A stretch of 64,000 bases of DNA from Symsagittifera roscoffensis (Eukaryota > Xenacoelomorpha > Acoela > Convolutidae). Below the pieces are notes generated by a model that saw only the letters and a list, made by a program, of their open reading frames with translations, was not told the DNA's origin and searched no databases. How positions within the stretch are numbered: the first letter of the stretch is position 1; each line of letters opens with the position of its first letter. The position numbers were made by a program, and so were the translations under genes. This document shows positions 32,388 through 44,900 of this stretch, piece after piece. The stretch is taken from the NCBI RefSeq assembly GCF_963678635.1, contig NC_087069.1:20680660-20744659 (forward strand), given 5' to 3'.

Positions 32388-32563
32388 CTTTGACTCTGCA
32401 GATGAGTGAAATATCCTTGGACAGCTGGACACTACAGTCAACCAGAGGCAGGGTGAAGAGGGGCATCTGAGGCACTACTGACACCAGGGACGCCACATCT
32501 TCAGTCGCTCCTAGGAGCTGCTTGTCGTCTGAGTCACTTCGAGATGTGGCAGAGTCCGAGATC
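32388..32563 (-). CDS. Obscurin-like protein, linker and Ig first strands
   Basis: The acceptor is atcgtccag, the donor GTCAGT at 32387; phase 2 in, phase 1 out. It encodes a Ser/Asp-rich linker (SATSRSDSDDKQ) then MPLFTLPLVDCSVQLSKD and SLICRVK, the A-B strands with the first core Cys of the Ig finished at 22512-22709. Confidence 0.92.
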
Positions 32564-32936
32564 CTGGACGATAAGCTTATTGATAATATTTAGTCACGAT
32601 GGAATTGACTAAAGCCGTGTAGTTTTTTATGAAAAACTACTTTTGGACTCTTGTTTAAAAACTACATCTTTTTGTGATTTTTCTGGGCTGAAAATTATTG
32701 CCTCATCCATGTAATGCTACATACAAAATAATTATGCAGATAGTCTAATGTTTATCAAAAAAACAACAGAAGTTTTTTGATAATAAAAAGAAGGAGGACA
32801 ACAGCCGCTGAGTTTTCTACAAAAAATATCTCCTTTAAATTAAACAGAATACAGCTTTTACATAGCTCAATATCACTTAAAATTCGACTGTGCTTGAAAA
32901 AAAAACGATAGAGTCTCCTAGTTTCATTTTGCTTAC

Positions 32937-35900
32937 TTGGATTTCGCAGGGGTCGAATTTTCATCTTTCACCGCTTCTGAAACAGTTGCGGGTCTTTTTT
33001 CCAGAGTCCCAGTATCTTCGTCAAGATCGAAACTGGCCGTGAAAAATTTCGACTCATTTTTTAACACGTCTTTTCGGCTAGACGATCTCGACAACTGTTG
33101 TGTAGGAGTTGAAGATTGATCACTTTCGTCTTGAGAAGGATCTCGTTTCACAGAGCCAATAGGTGATTTTTTCGATTCAACTTTTGGAGCCGTAAGAAAG
33201 CTCGGCAACGCTAATTGCTTTGATTTTTCAAGACACTGAGGTTTGCACTTTTGGGAATTGCATGTGATTTTTTTAGGTCTTGTAACATTCAGATCAGAAG
33301 TTTTTTCTTCCGAAAACGAAATACGATTGATATCGGCGTGATTTATTTTCAGTATCGGTTGCTCTATTTCCTTAGTTTGCGAGAGCTCGTCAGTTTTTGA
33401 TTTCAGTTCACTCGTTGATTTTGCTATCGATTTTTTACCCGAATCTTTTTCAGGTTCTTCTTTACTGACATTAACTGTTGATTTACTTGTTGATTTTTCA
33501 GCTGCAGTTTTTGATTTGAGTTTCAAAGATTTAAGTTCCGAATCCTCGCTTGTTTTTGATTCATCTTGTAAGACACTAACTGCCACTTTGGATTTCAATT
33601 TGGTTTTGGACTTAGATTCTTTCGTATCTTCCTCATTTTTTTCCTCACTGATCGAAACTTTTGATTTTTGTGATTCGTCGGTTTCGTTCGTTCTTTGCTT
33701 TTTTGTTATTTTTCCTTCTTTCGAATCTTTTGTTTCTTTCAAATCTTTTGGTTCTTTCGAATCTTTTGCTTTTTTCAAATCTTTTGCATCTCTCAAATCT
33801 TTTGCTTCTTTCAAATCTTTTGTTTCTTTCGAATCTTTTGTTTCTTTCAAATCTTTTGCTTCTTTAGAATCTTTTGTTTCTTTCAAATCTTTTGCTTCCT
33901 TTGAATTTTTTGCTTCTTTCAACTCTTTTGCTTTCGAATCTTTCGTTTCTTTCAAATCTTTTGCTTCTTTCGAATCTTTTGCTTCTTTCAACTCTTTTGC
34001 TTTCGAATCTTTCGTTTCTTTCAAATCTTTTGCTTCTTTAGCTTCTTTTGTTTCTTTCACATCTGCGTTTTTTACATCTTTGTCTTTTGAGTCGCTACTT
34101 TCTTTAGATTTCGATTTTTTTAATTTCAATTTTGCTCCCTCGGCTGTTGTTTCACCCTTTTCGCCATCATTCGTTTCTTCAGTCGTTTTGATCTTTTCTT
34201 GTTTCGCTTCTGACTTTTTTGTTACTTCTTTTTCTCCAGACGTTTTTTCTTTAACTTCAACGTTAACTTTCGATTCGTCGGTTTTTGATTTTTCAACATC
34301 TTCCGTCTTTTTATCCTTCTGTTTCAATTTCGGTTCCTTCAAATCTGATGAGGCATCCATTTTTCCTTCTTTGGAATCTTCAGTTTTTGGCTTTTTAGAT
34401 TTCACGTCTTTCGAATATTCGCCTTCTTTTTCCAACGTCGGTTCTTTTTTCTTTTTCACAGCCTTTGGTGAATCAGAAACTTTTTCTGTGGATTTTGCCT
34501 CAACTGAAATTTGCTTCGTTAATTTACTCTTAACTGCGCTCGATTCTTCGGTTTTGCTTTTTTCCGTAAATTTTCTGACAAAATCTTTGGTTTTCTCAAT
34601 TTCCTGCTCGTTCAACTTTTGATATTCAGACTCGATTTTTTTTTCTGTTTTCGTAATTTTCTCGCCACTTGGACTTTCAATTACAACCGAAGTGTTTTTC
34701 GTCACGGTTTTTCCACTTTCCGTTTCGATTTTAGTTGTGGTTTTAGAGGGTTCTGGTTCAAGATCCAAAACCTTCTCGTTTTTCTTAGACTTCGTAGTCT
34801 CATTTTCATCTGTCTTTTTCTTGGTTGTCGAAATTGTATCAACATTTTTATCCTTGTGAACCTCTGATTCTTTCTTAAAACTCAACCTTTTCTTCAATTC
34901 TGGGGTTTTTTCGTGTTTTTCTTTTACTTGAGATTCCAAAATTTTTGAATCTTTTTCATCATTTTGAAAAATCGATTCTTTCTTAAAACTCGACTTTTTC
35001 TTCAGTTCTGGGGTTTTTTCGTGTTTTTCTTTTACTTGAGGTTCCAAAATTTTTGGATCTTTCGCAGACTTTTCTTCATTTTCTGAAGTTTTTGGTTTAT
35101 CAGCAAGTTTTTTCGTCTCGTCTTTTTCAGATTTTTTGTTTTCAAGTTTATCGTGTTGTAATTTTTCAGAACCTTGTGGCTCCTTTTCATCTTTCTTTGG
35201 ACTTTCTTTAATTTCTGGTAACTCTTCGATTTTTTTGGGAGTGTCCAATTTTGACAATGAAGTTTTCTGATCGTCTTTATGAACAGTTTCCAATTCCATG
35301 CAACTTAGTGTCTTCTTTTTAACCTCTGAAATTGTCAGAGCATCTTTTGAACCCCGAAGTTTGACTACATTTTCTTCCGAAGTTTTAATTTTTAGTTCTT
35401 TATTTTCAACAGGTGTTTCTAAAAGCGTGGCTTTAGATTTAGCCATTAGAGAATTTCGCCTTCTCAAAGTCCCTGTTATTGTAACACGACAAGTGCAAGA
35501 AACGCTACCCGCTGAATTTGTGACTTTACACATGTAAATCCCAGCATGTTGGGTAGTTACATTTGGTACTTCAATTGCAATTTTGTCATTTTCGATTGAG
35601 CTAAACTCGGGTAAACGCTGCGAATCCCGGAACCATTTCACGGTTGGTTCCGGATAACCTGTAACAGCGCACTCTAACTTCAAGTTATCACCTCCAAATA
35701 GTCTGGCGTCAGTTAGTTTGCGAGTGAAAGCTGGCTTTTTACTAATTTGGCCCGAATCTGAAGTGTCAGAAGGCAATTGGATCATCGATTCCTGCTTCGA
35801 AATATCAATCGTTGAATTTCGTTTTGCAAATTGCAGCGCAGGGTTGGATGTCGCACTGACCTTAACATCGCTTGACGTAATACTCTGACCATTTTTGTTC

Positions 35901-38900
35901 ACAAGTTTGCATTCGTACTTTCCACTGTGACGTAACTTCAAGTTAACAATCGTAAGTTTGCACTCTTTGCCGGAAACGGAAGTTTCCACTCCCAAAAAAG
36001 GACGTAAAACTGTTCCATTGTGAAACCAACTAACTTCTGTTTGAGCGGTCAAGTCATTTGAACTTTGACACAAAAGTTCGAGTTTTTCGCCCGTTTTCAA
36101 GCTAGTCGAGCTAGGAAGGTCTTGCGAGAAAGTTGGTTTCAGTTCTCTCATAGAAGTTTTGCGTTCGATTGTTTTTCGTTTCTCTTTTGGGGTTCTTGGA
36201 GTTTCTAACGATTCTTCTGATTTTTCAGCTATTTCTGTTTTTGATGTCTTAGCCAATGTTTCTTTCGATTCTTCCTTTTGTTTTTTAAATGATGTTTCAA
36301 CTTTTTCTGAAGTTTTTGCTTTCGCAAGTTCAGCTTTTTCGGCTTCCATTGAAATTTTTGAACTTTTTTCATCTGTGTTCTCAACTTTTTGCAACTTCTT
36401 TTCAGTTTTCTTATCTGCTTTCTCTTCTTTTTTGCAGGATTTTTCATCACTAATTTCAGCTTTTTTGGGCTCAGAAGTCGATATTTGCTCAGCCTCATTT
36501 TTCTCGGCTTGCTGCTTTTCCTGTTTTGATTTCGAATCCGAAAGACTCCTCGTAACTTCCTTTTTAGTGTATTCTATTTCGGGAGGCGTCGATTTAGCAC
36601 TTGTTCTCGCAATTGTATGACTTTTATAGCCAGCTGAAAAGTCATCAGGTGCCAATGAATTTGACCTTTCGGGTTTATCCAGGGTCCTAATTGAAGGTTT
36701 CTTTGCAAAAAGAGCATTCTCAACTTCACAACTTGTTACCGTTTCTCCGAACATATTTGAAGCTTTCACTTTATGTTCGCCAAAGTAAGTCGAATTGGCT
36801 TTGTGGATTTCGAGACATACTTTCCCTTCTTTCGAGGTCAGTTTATGGTCCCGTGAGTATTTAGTTATAACTACTCCGTTTATCAACCAAGTTATTTGTG
36901 CTTCAGGCATGGATGAAAACTCGCATTGGATTTTGCTATTCATTCCTTCGGTGAGTCGCTCGTTTTTGAGAGGTTTAACCAAAACTGGTTTTCCGCCGAC
37001 TTCTACTTTGCAATCAGCTGTAATTTCGCCATAGTTATTCTTCAGTTTAACCGAATACAAACCCGCTTTGGCGTTCAGATATTTCAATTGGAAGGCGTTG
37101 TTTTTGGGTTCGGAGAAAATAATTTCTCCCGCTTTCTCGCTTAGCTGTCGTTTGTCCTTAAACCAGAAAACTTCAGGCTCCGGAAACGCAGTGTATTCAC
37201 AAAGTATGACTAACGGCTCGCCAATATTAACTCGTAATTCGCTCGGGAAATCGTTCGATATTTCAGGACTGCAACCTATGATGACCTTTGTCATCGACTG
37301 ATCCGACCCGAAGTCGTTTGTCAGATTGCATAAATACTTCCCGGCATATTTGGATGTCATGTTGTCGATGTCCAAGAACAAAATATTATCACGTGATGTT
37401 ATTTTGACATCTGGGCAAACTTTTTCAATTGGTGAGTCATTAAATATCCACTCAAACTTAGGTCTAGGGGACCCATCAATTTCAGCTGTAAGTTTCAACG
37501 CTTTTCCTTCTGATAGCTTAACCATTTCACGTGGTTTCTTTGTGAAAACAGGTGGACTTCCGACACTTAAGGTCGCTTTACTCAAAACTTCTCCGAAATC
37601 GTTCACAATTTTACAAACATATTCACCAGCTTGACTCGCTAAGCATGAAGCGAATGTTAAACTAGCCCAATCTGAACCTATTTCTTGTTCGACACCTTCG
37701 ATACCCGAAACATTGCACCCATTTAGAAGCCAGACTACAATCGGGTTCGTTTCTGATGAAAACATGCACTCAAATTTGACTGTTTCTCCAACGGTGACAT
37801 TTTGGTCTTCGATATTTGTCAGAACTTCGGGCAGAGAGCCGATGGTTACTTTGCAGGTACTGACAGCTTTTCCGAAACTGTTTAGCGCTTTGCAGTGGTA
37901 AATTCCGGCCATTTCTTCAGTCGCACGGTCAATTAGCAGAGTTGCCGTTCCGTCGATAAATTTAGTTCGCACGTTTCGGCTAAGTTTAAGCCGTGTATGT
38001 TCGTCCGGATGGTACCATTCGATATAAGGCGAAGGAACCCCGCTGATTTCGCAAACTAGTTGAAAAGATTTATCAGTCACGACTAAGATGTCTTCAAGTT
38101 CTTCTAAGAACCCGGGCGAAGCGCCGACGCCAACTTCACAGACACTTATAGCCTCGCCGAAAGAGTTACTGATTTTACACAAATACTCACCGGCATGTTT
38201 CAAATCGGATTTCTCAATTTTTAACCAAGCTTTTTGACCTTGATAACCAGTGTTGTAGTTTCTCATGACCTTGACTGGTTTCTTGTTATGGAACCAAGCG
38301 ACGCTTGGAACCGGATGACCGCTTAGCTCACACTGAAGGTAAAGGTCATCACTGATTTGAACTTTAGTGTTTTCAAGTTTGTTCACGAATTTGGGCACGC
38401 CCCCTACTGTTACTTCACAACCAGTCCAAGTTGACGAGCTTCGTCCAATTGCTTTGCATGTATACTTTCCCCCGTTTGCTACTCTCGTTTTAGTGAAAAC
38501 GACCTTGAGTAAATTTCCATTCTGAACGATATCCATATCTTTTCCCACCACTAATGGTTTACCATTGAGCAACCATTTGACCTCTACACCTCTGTATTCT
38601 TGCAAAGTGCAAAGAAGTTCACACGGTTCGCCTTCCATTACGGTTTTGTTCACAAGTTTGTCAACAAAAATCGGCGATAAACCACTTACGACTTCTTGCA
38701 CGCAAACGTCACACCACGAATAACTTTCACCGACCGAGTTGAAAGCTTCGCATGTGTAACGCCCGGAGTCCAAAACCATTGCGGAGTTTATCTCCAGTTT
38801 AGCGACCGGGTTGTCGAAAATCATTTTGATGTCTTTTGAAAATTTGGGCAATGCGCGGTCATTGAAGTACCATTCGACCTCTGTTTCTGAATCGCAATCA

Positions 38901-41900
38901 AGGTCGCACGTCAAGGTCAAATTGTCTTGTTCTTCACATGTTACGTCACACAGTTCGCTTGCAAATTGGGGTGCAACTCTCATTTTGGGAAACACTTTAA
39001 TTTGGCACCTGGAAGACACATCTCCGGCTTGGTTGATAGCTTTACACATTATCTCTCCAGATAGTTCAGGCGTCGCCTTAAGTACTTCGAAAAGAGCAAT
39101 TTTGTCTTCAAATGTGATCAAAATATTATCGTTTGATTTGACTTGAAGTCCGTTTAAGAACCAGGCAACTTCAGCGTCGCTTCGATGCGATAATTTGCAT
39201 TCCATTTTGAATGATTCTGCGTGTTCAACGTTTAAGTCTCGCAACTTCTTCACTAAAAATGGAGGCTTATCGGAACGCACGTTGCTAATGGCTGGAACAA
39301 AATCACGATCTTGCAAATCACTCGTTAGGACCGCAACTTTTCCGGATTGTTTTCTCATTTTGAGACTTTTGTCAATGGTCCATTGGTGCACGTTCAAAGA
39401 AGACATCGTATTTGAACTCGGCGATTCACGAATGCTCCCGCTACTGTGACGACTTGGCGATTTGATGCCGCGGAAGTTTTCGTTCGACAAACTTTGCTGA
39501 AGTTGGATCAAAATTTCTTCCGTTTTCATTTCTTCGTCAACTGATAACATGCAACTACTAGTAACAAACCCGACTTTGTTTTGGATTCTACATTCGTACA
39601 ATCCAGCATCAGTTGGGTAAATATCTTCGAATTTCAGTTGGGCAATTCCGTTTTGGAAGTTGCTACTCAAATACTCCGTCATTTCGATCGCCTCTCCGTT
39701 ATACATCCAGATTACCTCAGGATCTGGGACGCATTTGACCTTGACCTCTAAGATGCAAGGGTCACCGTCAATCACCATAAGTTCTTCGGGAAGTTCTTTG
39801 ATGAGAATCGGTTTTTCTGGGGTTCGACTCCCGCCCGGGGAATCCTCACTGGACCTCGCAATTTCCTCTGCTTCCAAAACGTTTACAAAACATTCCGTCT
39901 TTACATGACCAAAATCATTCCGAGCCAAACACAAATAATCTCCGCAATCCTCGGGAAAAACTTCCAAAATTTCAAGCCTTGCTATTCCAAACTGGTAGGA
40001 TATCTTGAAGTCTCCGTGACTCTGGATTTCTTCCCCGGCGAACAGCCAGTGAACCTCAATGGGTTCCGGACCTCCGACCTTGCACTCCAAAACTACCCGT
40101 TGACCGTCCTCAACGTCCATATCTTGAAGTGGTTTTATAAAATGGGGCGGGATGTCTTTTAAATTTTTCTCAGGCAGTTGGCCAACCGAAACCTGACAGG
40201 TACTTTCGACCAAACCCATTGGGTTCTCGAGTGTGACCGAAAATTGACCTTCGTTGATCATTTTCGTGTTTCGGATTTGTAACGAAGTTATGTCTTCGTT
40301 TTTAGTTATGACAAAATCCTCATTTGGTTTAATTGGGTTTCCGTTCAATTTCCAAGTGATGTTCACACGGGCTGCCATAAATTTGCATTCTAAAGTTATA
40401 TTTTGCCCTTCTTGACAGACAATGTCTCGCAGATCACGTAAGATTTGAGGTGCTGACGTTTCGACATTCGTCAACGAGTTGAAACTCAGCATTCGGTTTT
40501 CAGCGTCCTGTGAAGCTTTAGTAGTTAAGTTACAGGAAACTCTCGTTTCGCCTTCCGAGTTACTAGCTATACACGTATACTCGCCGCTTTGAGTTTTCAT
40601 CACTTTTTTGATACATAATGTTGCAAAACCGCCACTAAATTTCAGTTCCTGATTTTTCGTGCTGATAATTCTGCGCCCGCCATGAAGCCAAGAGATATTA
40701 GGTGCTGGATGAGCTACTATTTTGTTGGACAACGTGACGATTTCGCCTTCAATAGCGTCACAATTTTCCATGGCGATTTCAAAAACTGGTTTTGTTTTTG
40801 GCGCTGCTTGAACAGTTAATTTGGCCTTGACCGAAATAAGGTCGACTTCGTTTTTCGCTTTAATTGAGTACACTCCAGCGTGATCTAATTCAGTTTTCTC
40901 AATGCTCAAGGTCACCACTTCTTCTTCATAGGTAATCTGAACGTGTGAATCACTATCGAGTTCGTATCCTTCGTGAAAACATTGGATTTCAGGAATCGGA
41001 TATCCTGAAATTTCACACGTCATTACGCAAGGCTGACCTTCGCGAACTATTTTATTCGCTAGCTGTTTTCTGACTTCTGGTCTAACTGGTTTTCGATTTA
41101 CAATCAGTTCGATGTTTTTTCTAGCTTCTCCGTAAGCGTTAACTGCTAGACATTGATAAACACCATAATCCTCCACTCTGACTTCCCGGAACCCTAAACA
41201 TGCAACGCCTCCTGAGTTCACATACATGTCGTAGTATTTAGTATCAGTGATGACTTTGTCATTTTTGATCCATTTGATTCCAGGGAAAGGATTGCCTTCG
41301 ATAAGACACTTGACTGTTATGTCACTCGATTCGGAAACGTCCATTACGTCATCCATGATTAAAGCTGGAGGAATCGGTTTGACTTCGATGTCTACTTTAC
41401 AAGCACTACTAGTCATACCAGCTTTGTTTTTAACACGGCATTTGTAGTTTCCAGCTCTTTTAACTCCGACGCTTTCCAGAATTAACTTGGAATCACTGGC
41501 TGAAGTCTCTATAAGCATTCCGATTATTTTTTTCGTAAGGGCGACATTATTGAAGTACCAAGTTATTTCAGGCGCCGGTTTTGCTTCAAAAGTACATTGA
41601 AGTACGATTGTTTCAAACTCAATGGTCGAAATGTCTTTGAGCTGTTGTAGAATTTTCGGTTTTATTATCAGTTCTTTTACTGAAACTTTGAAACTGGTTT
41701 GTATTTCACCAATTTTGTTTGAGATTCTTACCATGTAAAGACCTGAGTCTTTAAGTTGAGCTGAATCGATTTTGAGAGTTGCTGTTTTTTGAGCTCGCGT
41801 TATTTTGTATGAATCATCTGATTCGGATATTTGTTCGGAATCTTTGAGCCAGGTTATGGTTGGCTTCGGGCTAGCGACAAAATGACATACAACTTCAAGA

Positions 41901-44900
41901 GGTTTCGATTCGTCAACCAAAGCGTCCCGAAGAATTTTCTCGAATTTGGGTTTTATCAGAAGTTCCTCGACGGTTATTTTTGCTCGGCATTCGGTTTTTC
42001 CTTGTGAGTTCGAAACTTCGCATGTATACTCGCCAACAAAGTCAAAAGAAACATTTTCACGAATCAAAATATACTGATCACCGTCGCAACGCATTAGAAT
42101 GCCAAATTCTTCAGAAACTACTAAAGGTCGGTCGTTGTGTTTCCACAGCAACGAGGGTTCTGGGAAACACTTGTTCAAGGTCACTAAGAGGTAAAGGTCA
42201 TCACCGATGTTGACCTGCTGCGATTCGAGAGGTTTCAAGAAGGAAGGTGCTGACAAAACGTTGACCTTGAGATCAAATTCATTTTTACCCACTTTGTTTT
42301 CGACCTTGAAGTTATAATTTCCCGCCAATTTTGGATCGACTTCTTTAAATTCAAGCTTGAAATCTTTTTCCTTCAGCGCTAATTGAGGAAATTTGCTGAT
42401 AGGTTGCTTGTTGACAGTACAAGTTAGTGATGGTTTGGGTGATCCGATAACTTTCAGATCAAATATGTAAACATCTCCCGTATTTAGATTCAAAAAGTCA
42501 TTTTCCAAGTTGAAAACAGGCGCGCTCAGTATCACGATATTAAGTTGTCTCGAAACCGTTGAAAGCTTGTTGGTCAAGCAGCATTTGTAGATCGCAGAGT
42601 CTTCCGCCTGGCAATTTACGACTTTAAGTAAAGCTGTGTTTTCATCGATATTGATTGAACAATTTCCGCTCTGTTCCAGACGGTTTTCGTTTTTGAACCA
42701 CGAAACAGCTGGCAAAGGCGCGCCTTCAAACTTTGCCTCAATTTCAAAATTATCACCACAATCTATTTCAACGTCTTTTTTCGAAGGAAATTCCAGAAAT
42801 GTTGGCAAGACTAAAATTTCAACCGCACATTCTGAAGACGACTCGCCAGCGCTGTTAAAAGCTTTGCACGCAAAAGTTCCAGAGTAAACCCTTTTTACTT
42901 TGGCTATTTTCAGAATCGCGATTCCCTGGTCGTATTCCAAATCACAATCTTCATTTTGAATATCATCCAGCTCTTTCGAATTGAAACTCCACGCGACTTT
43001 TGGCTCGGGATGACCTATAACTTTGCATCTTAAAGCCAAATCTTCGTTTTCAACTATTTCCACATTTTCAAGAGCGTCAACAAATTTGGGAATTGAATAG
43101 ACAAAAACTCGGCAATCGCATTTTGCTGATGACATAACATTTTCGACAACGCATTCGTAAAATCCTTGATGATCGATATTTACGGGGTCAAAGGTCAAAC
43201 TCGCTATACTTTTCTCATCGTGGTAAAACGAGCAGTTTTTCTCATCTTCAAGCGATAATTCAGTACCGTCTCTGAACCATTTTACCTCTGGTATTGGACG
43301 ACTTGTGTATTCAATTTGGAGAACAAGTTTATTCCCTGAAATAATATCTGTCATCTTTTTTAGTTCTTGTTTGAAAACAGGCAACGTTCCGACTTCAACG
43401 TAACATTGCGAACTCGCCTCGCCCACTATGTTAGAAGCTTTACAAGTATATTCGGCCGCGTGACTAAATTTTGAGTTTTTGATCACGAGGGAAAACTCGT
43501 CTCCGCTTTGGCTAACGTGAATATCGTTTGAGTTCCTAAGTTCACGACCTTTTTGGTACCATTTAACCGAAGGCGGTGGATGGGCTGAAACTTTACAAAC
43601 CAGTTCGATATTTTTTCCTTTTTCAATAACAATATCACTTAGCCCTTGTTGGAATTCCGGGAAGGAATATATATTAACGTCACACGAGCTACTTGTAGTT
43701 GCTACAGTGTTTATAGCTTTACAGTTGTACACACCGCTGTCGTCAAGATAGCAAGACGCTATTTTCAAAGTCGCAAGTCCGTTTTCGTAATCAATTGACA
43801 AACGATCATTATCCTCTAAAATTTCGTTATCGTGGTACCAAAACAACATCGGTTCCGGAAATCCAGAAACTTTACATTCGAGAACTAGTTCTTGCTGTGT
43901 GATTACTTTCATCGTTTTCTTCAGAGGAGTTTGGAAAGTAGGCTTGGTGTAAACTTGCACAAAGAACTTTTGACTTCTTTGAGTTCCGTCAGAATTGCTT
44001 TTAACTACAATCGAGTATTCTCCAGAATCTTCAGCGGAACATTTTGTGATATACAACTTCGCAATTCCGGCGCGTAATTTAGTCTGCACGCGAATGGAAT
44101 TCACAATCGGCTGGTCTTTGAAAAACCATTTTATGACCGGTTCTGATTTCAGTTTAACTGAAAAGTCAATTTCAAATTCGTCGTTTTCTTCAACAGCTAT
44201 TTCTTCGTCTGTAAAGTTATTTCTGAGACAAGTAATTTCTGGAATATCGCAGACTTTAAGAGAACACGTTTGAGCATTAGTGCCAGCTTGGTTTGATGCT
44301 ACAATTTTAAAGGTTCCGTGATTCGTTTTCGACGCATTCTTGATCAAAAGTGTGTACATATTACTCGAGTTCATTTGAATACACGTTTCTGATTCAGGGT
44401 CAAGTTTCTTATCGTTGAAAAACCAGGAAACTTCTGGTAGTGGAAAAGCGATTATAGAACATTCTAGAACAACATCTTCACCTTCTTTTGCTTCTTTATC
44501 CTGAAGCGGTTTTTCGAACTTCGGAACGTCCATTACTACAACTTGACAAGTACTTTCAGTACTGCCAATTTCATTGGTTAATAAACATGTATATTTCCCG
44601 CCTTGTGGTTCTGAAACGTGAAGAATACTTTTAGTTTCTGTGGAGTGAATTTTCAATTGTTCAGTTGGTTCTAAAACTTGATCATCTCTCTTCCACGAAA
44701 CTTCAGGAACTGGCTGACCTTCAAAAACGACTTCCATAGTTGAAGCGCTACTTCTGTTAACGTAAAAATGAGAGTCAAGTTTCTTTGTGAAAACAGGTTT
44801 GAATAAAACTGTTACGTTACAACTCGTTGCTGATCGGCCGAATCTGTTCACAACTTCGTATAAGTAAGTTCCGGCCCAGCATCGTTCGGAGTTTTCGACA

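Noticed and set aside
32931-32937. TAA at the end of the giant exon as the true stop
   Set aside because: A GTAAGC donor overlaps it, and splicing to 32563 continues in frame into the first half of an Ig domain that is completed in the next exon.
33516-34622. Plus-strand ORF of 368 residues, Phe/Ser-rich
   Set aside because: It is the antisense reading of the Lys/Glu-rich tail of the giant exon; composition explains the lack of stops.
36159-36620. Plus-strand Ser/Phe-rich ORF and a minus-strand Lys-rich ORF (36229-36498)
   Set aside because: Both overlap the Lys-rich linker of obscurin in other frames and have no domain.
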